From: Dehalococcoidia bacterium
Lineage (GTDB): Bacteria; Chloroflexota; Dehalococcoidia; UBA1151; UBA1328
Reading direction: 5' to 3'
Assembly: GCA_030745955.1 (NCBI GenBank)
Contig: JASLNQ010000103.1
Coordinates: forward strand, 1 to 7,550
Length of the DNA: 7,550 nt
How positions within the stretch are numbered: the first letter of the stretch is position 1; each line of letters starts with the position of its first letter. Below, one piece after another: positions 6,139 through 7,550 of this stretch. The notes under the pieces are model-generated. The model saw only the letters and a program-made list of their open reading frames with translations, had not been told where the DNA came from and made no database searches. The position numbers and the translations under genes are program-made.

Positions 6139-7550
6139 GTGAGCGAATACGAGTCACCGTTTGTACTTGCCGTGGACATTGGCAGTTCGTCGGTGAAAGC
6201 CGGGCTGTACGACGCCCGCGCCCGCGACGTGCCCGGTGTCGAGGAAACGGTCCCACACACCCAGGTTGTCGCAAGCGACGGGACCTCGGAAGAGGATCCC
6301 GAACACATCAGGCAGGCAGTCGAACAGGCTATCGACTCCGTCCTCGCAAAGGCCGGTAACCTGGCTTCCGAGGTAACCGGAGTCGGCTTCGACTGCATGG
6401 CCAGCACGATCATTGGCCTCGATATCAGCGGCGACCCGATCACCCCCGTTTACACCTATGCCGACACACGATCTGCGCCCGACGTCGACCGCCTGCGCAA
6501 CGAACTCAATGTCCCCCTCGTCTACGACCGGACGGGCGTGATGCAGCACACATCGTATGTTCCGGGCCGGATCAGGTGGCTGCGCAGGACGCAACCGGAA
6601 ATAGCGGCCCGTGTCGCGAAATTCGTCGACGTGTCGACCTACATGTTTTCGAGGTGGTTCGGCCGGGACGACGTGAAGGCGAGCTACTGCGTGTCGTCAT
6701 GGAGCGGCATGCTTAACCGTCGCGAACTGTGCTGGGACACGGGCCTGCTCGGCAGGCTGGGTATAACGGAGGAGAACCTGCCCGGACTGGTTCCGTGGAG
6801 CACGCCGGAAAGCGGTCTCACAGCCGAATACGCCGACCGCTGGCCCAGCCTGAGCGAGGTGCCGTTCTTCCCTGCTGTTGGAGACGGCGCTGCGGTGAGC
6901 ATCGGCTCCGGCTGCGTCGATGGCACAAGTGTGGCGATCACAGTCGGGACAACGGGCGCGATGCGGGTTATTGAGAAGGGACCGGTGCCCGATGTGCCGG
7001 CCGGTCTGTGGTCCTACCGGCTGGGCAGCGAGCGCTCGTTACTCGGTGGCTCGTTCTCCGAAGGCGGGAACGTGGTGGTGTGGGCACTCGAAAACCTGCG
7101 ACTGCCACCGGTCGAACAGTTGAACGGCGAGTTGTCGAAGCTTGAACCTGCCGCACACGGTATTAACGTGCTGCCCTTCATCGCCGGTGAACGGGCGACC
7201 GGCTGGGCAACCTCGGCAACCGGGGTGCTGGAAGGCATCAGGGTTTCGACCACCCCCCTCGAAATCCTGCAGGCGATGATGGAATCAGTCGCCTACCGGT
7301 TCGCGCTGGTTGCCGACCTGCTACTACCAGGCGTGAAGACGGGCTACCAGATAATCGCCAGTGGCGGGGCCATACAGAATTCGCCGTGGTGGGTCCAGAC
7401 CATGGCAGATGTACTCGGTGTCACCGTGGAAGTTTCCGCCGAGCCGCAGGACACCAGTCGCGGGACGGCGATCCTTGCCCTGAACGCACTTGGCGTGTGG
7501 GACGAACTCGATACCCATCCCGCCCGAATCGCCGAAACATACGAACCAGA
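6139..7550 (+). CDS. FGGY-family carbohydrate kinase, gluconokinase-like, 3' end missing
   Basis: The frame is open from the GTG at 6139 to the right edge, giving 470 residues; family members are about 480-520, so probably only a short C-terminal part is missing. GTG is chosen because the first ATP-binding strand VLAVDIGSSSVKAGLYD (D13, G15) begins nine residues later; AAAGG at 6123-6127 and GGTGG at 6130-6134 precede it. Motifs follow the FGGY order: YADTRS; SYVPGRIRWL (a loose form of signature 1, with Arg for Lys); VGDGAAVSIGSG with the likely catalytic base D249; the second phosphate loop VGTTGAMR (G270-G273); GGSFSEGG; PFIAGERATGW; and the adenosine motif ASGGAIQNSPWW (GG 409-410). The TTGAMR, GERATGW and GGAIQNSPWW blocks look most like bacterial FGGY gluconokinases. 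It would phosphorylate a sugar or sugar acid with ATP in the cytoplasm. It lies 17 bp after the dehydratase in the same operon. A related substrate such as another aldonate or a ketose is possible. Confidence 0.92.
   Translation, partial: MSEYESPFVLAVDIGSSSVKAGLYDARARDVPGVEETVPHTQVVASDGTSEEDPEHIRQAVEQAIDSVLAKAGNLASEVTGVGFDCMASTIIGLDISGDPITPVYTYADTRSAPDVDRLRNELNVPLVYDRTGVMQHTSYVPGRIRWLRRTQPEIAARVAKFVDVSTYMFSRWFGRDDVKASYCVSSWSGMLNRRELCWDTGLLGRLGITEENLPGLVPWSTPESGLTAEYADRWPSLSEVPFFPAVGDGAAVSIGSGCVDGTSVAITVGTTGAMRVIEKGPVPDVPAGLWSYRLGSERSLLGGSFSEGGNVVVWALENLRLPPVEQLNGELSKLEPAAHGINVLPFIAGERATGWATSATGVLEGIRVSTTPLEILQAMMESVAYRFALVADLLLPGVKTGYQIIASGGAIQNSPWWVQTMADVLGVTVEVSAEPQDTSRGTAILALNALGVWDELDTHPARIAETYEP

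Noticed and set aside
5675..6274. A 199-codon - strand frame over the end of the dehydratase and the kinase start
   Set aside because: It is antisense to conserved active-site motifs of the dehydratase and to the ATP-binding strand of the kinase; it is a shadow.

Overview
The window is about 60% GC bacterial DNA, densely coding, with seven protein genes in three transcription blocks. I see no rRNA, tRNA, CRISPR array, insertion sequence or phage gene. The mix of an enolase-superfamily sugar-acid dehydratase, extended SDR proteins, a small alpha/beta-barrel-like protein, an FGGY kinase and a three-subunit transhydrogenase would fit a free-living heterotroph. It resembles what I remember of Chloroflexota of the SAR202 type, which carry many enolase-superfamily paralogues. 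That placement is a guess from gene content; no marker gene is present.

Left block (2-1335, + strand): the 3' part of one extended SDR (NAD-dependent epimerase/dehydratase-like) overlaps by 4 bp a complete 262-residue extended SDR. The second keeps the Rossmann glycines and the YxxxK pair, and in size and layout resembles uronate dehydrogenases. The first appears to lack the YxxxK pair. A strong 11-bp hairpin at 1400-1427 separates this block from the convergent operon to its right.

Middle block (4342-1451, - strand): pntAa-pntAb-pntB, the split form of the proton-translocating NAD(P) transhydrogenase, which couples NADH/NADPH exchange to the proton gradient. pntAb and pntB overlap by 4 bp.

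Right block (4582-7550, + strand): divergent from pnt across a 239-bp intergenic region. It holds a 107-residue protein of unknown function, a sugar-acid dehydratase of the mandelate racemase subgroup (galactonate/mannonate dehydratase-like active site, TTG start), and a gluconokinase-like FGGY kinase (GTG start) that runs off the right edge.

Read together, the window looks like a small sugar-acid catabolic locus: oxidation of a sugar or uronate by the SDR, dehydration of the aldonate by the enolase-superfamily enzyme and phosphorylation by the FGGY kinase, with the transhydrogenase next door able to rebalance NADH and NADPH. Each family assignment is well supported; the substrates and the joint pathway are inference. 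The enzymes belong to known families, and I see no clear case for a wholly new system. The most unusual points are the SDR pair in which one partner seems to lack its catalytic residues, the Asn in PntB where the E. coli enzyme has a functional His, and the unknown small protein leading the dehydratase-kinase operon.
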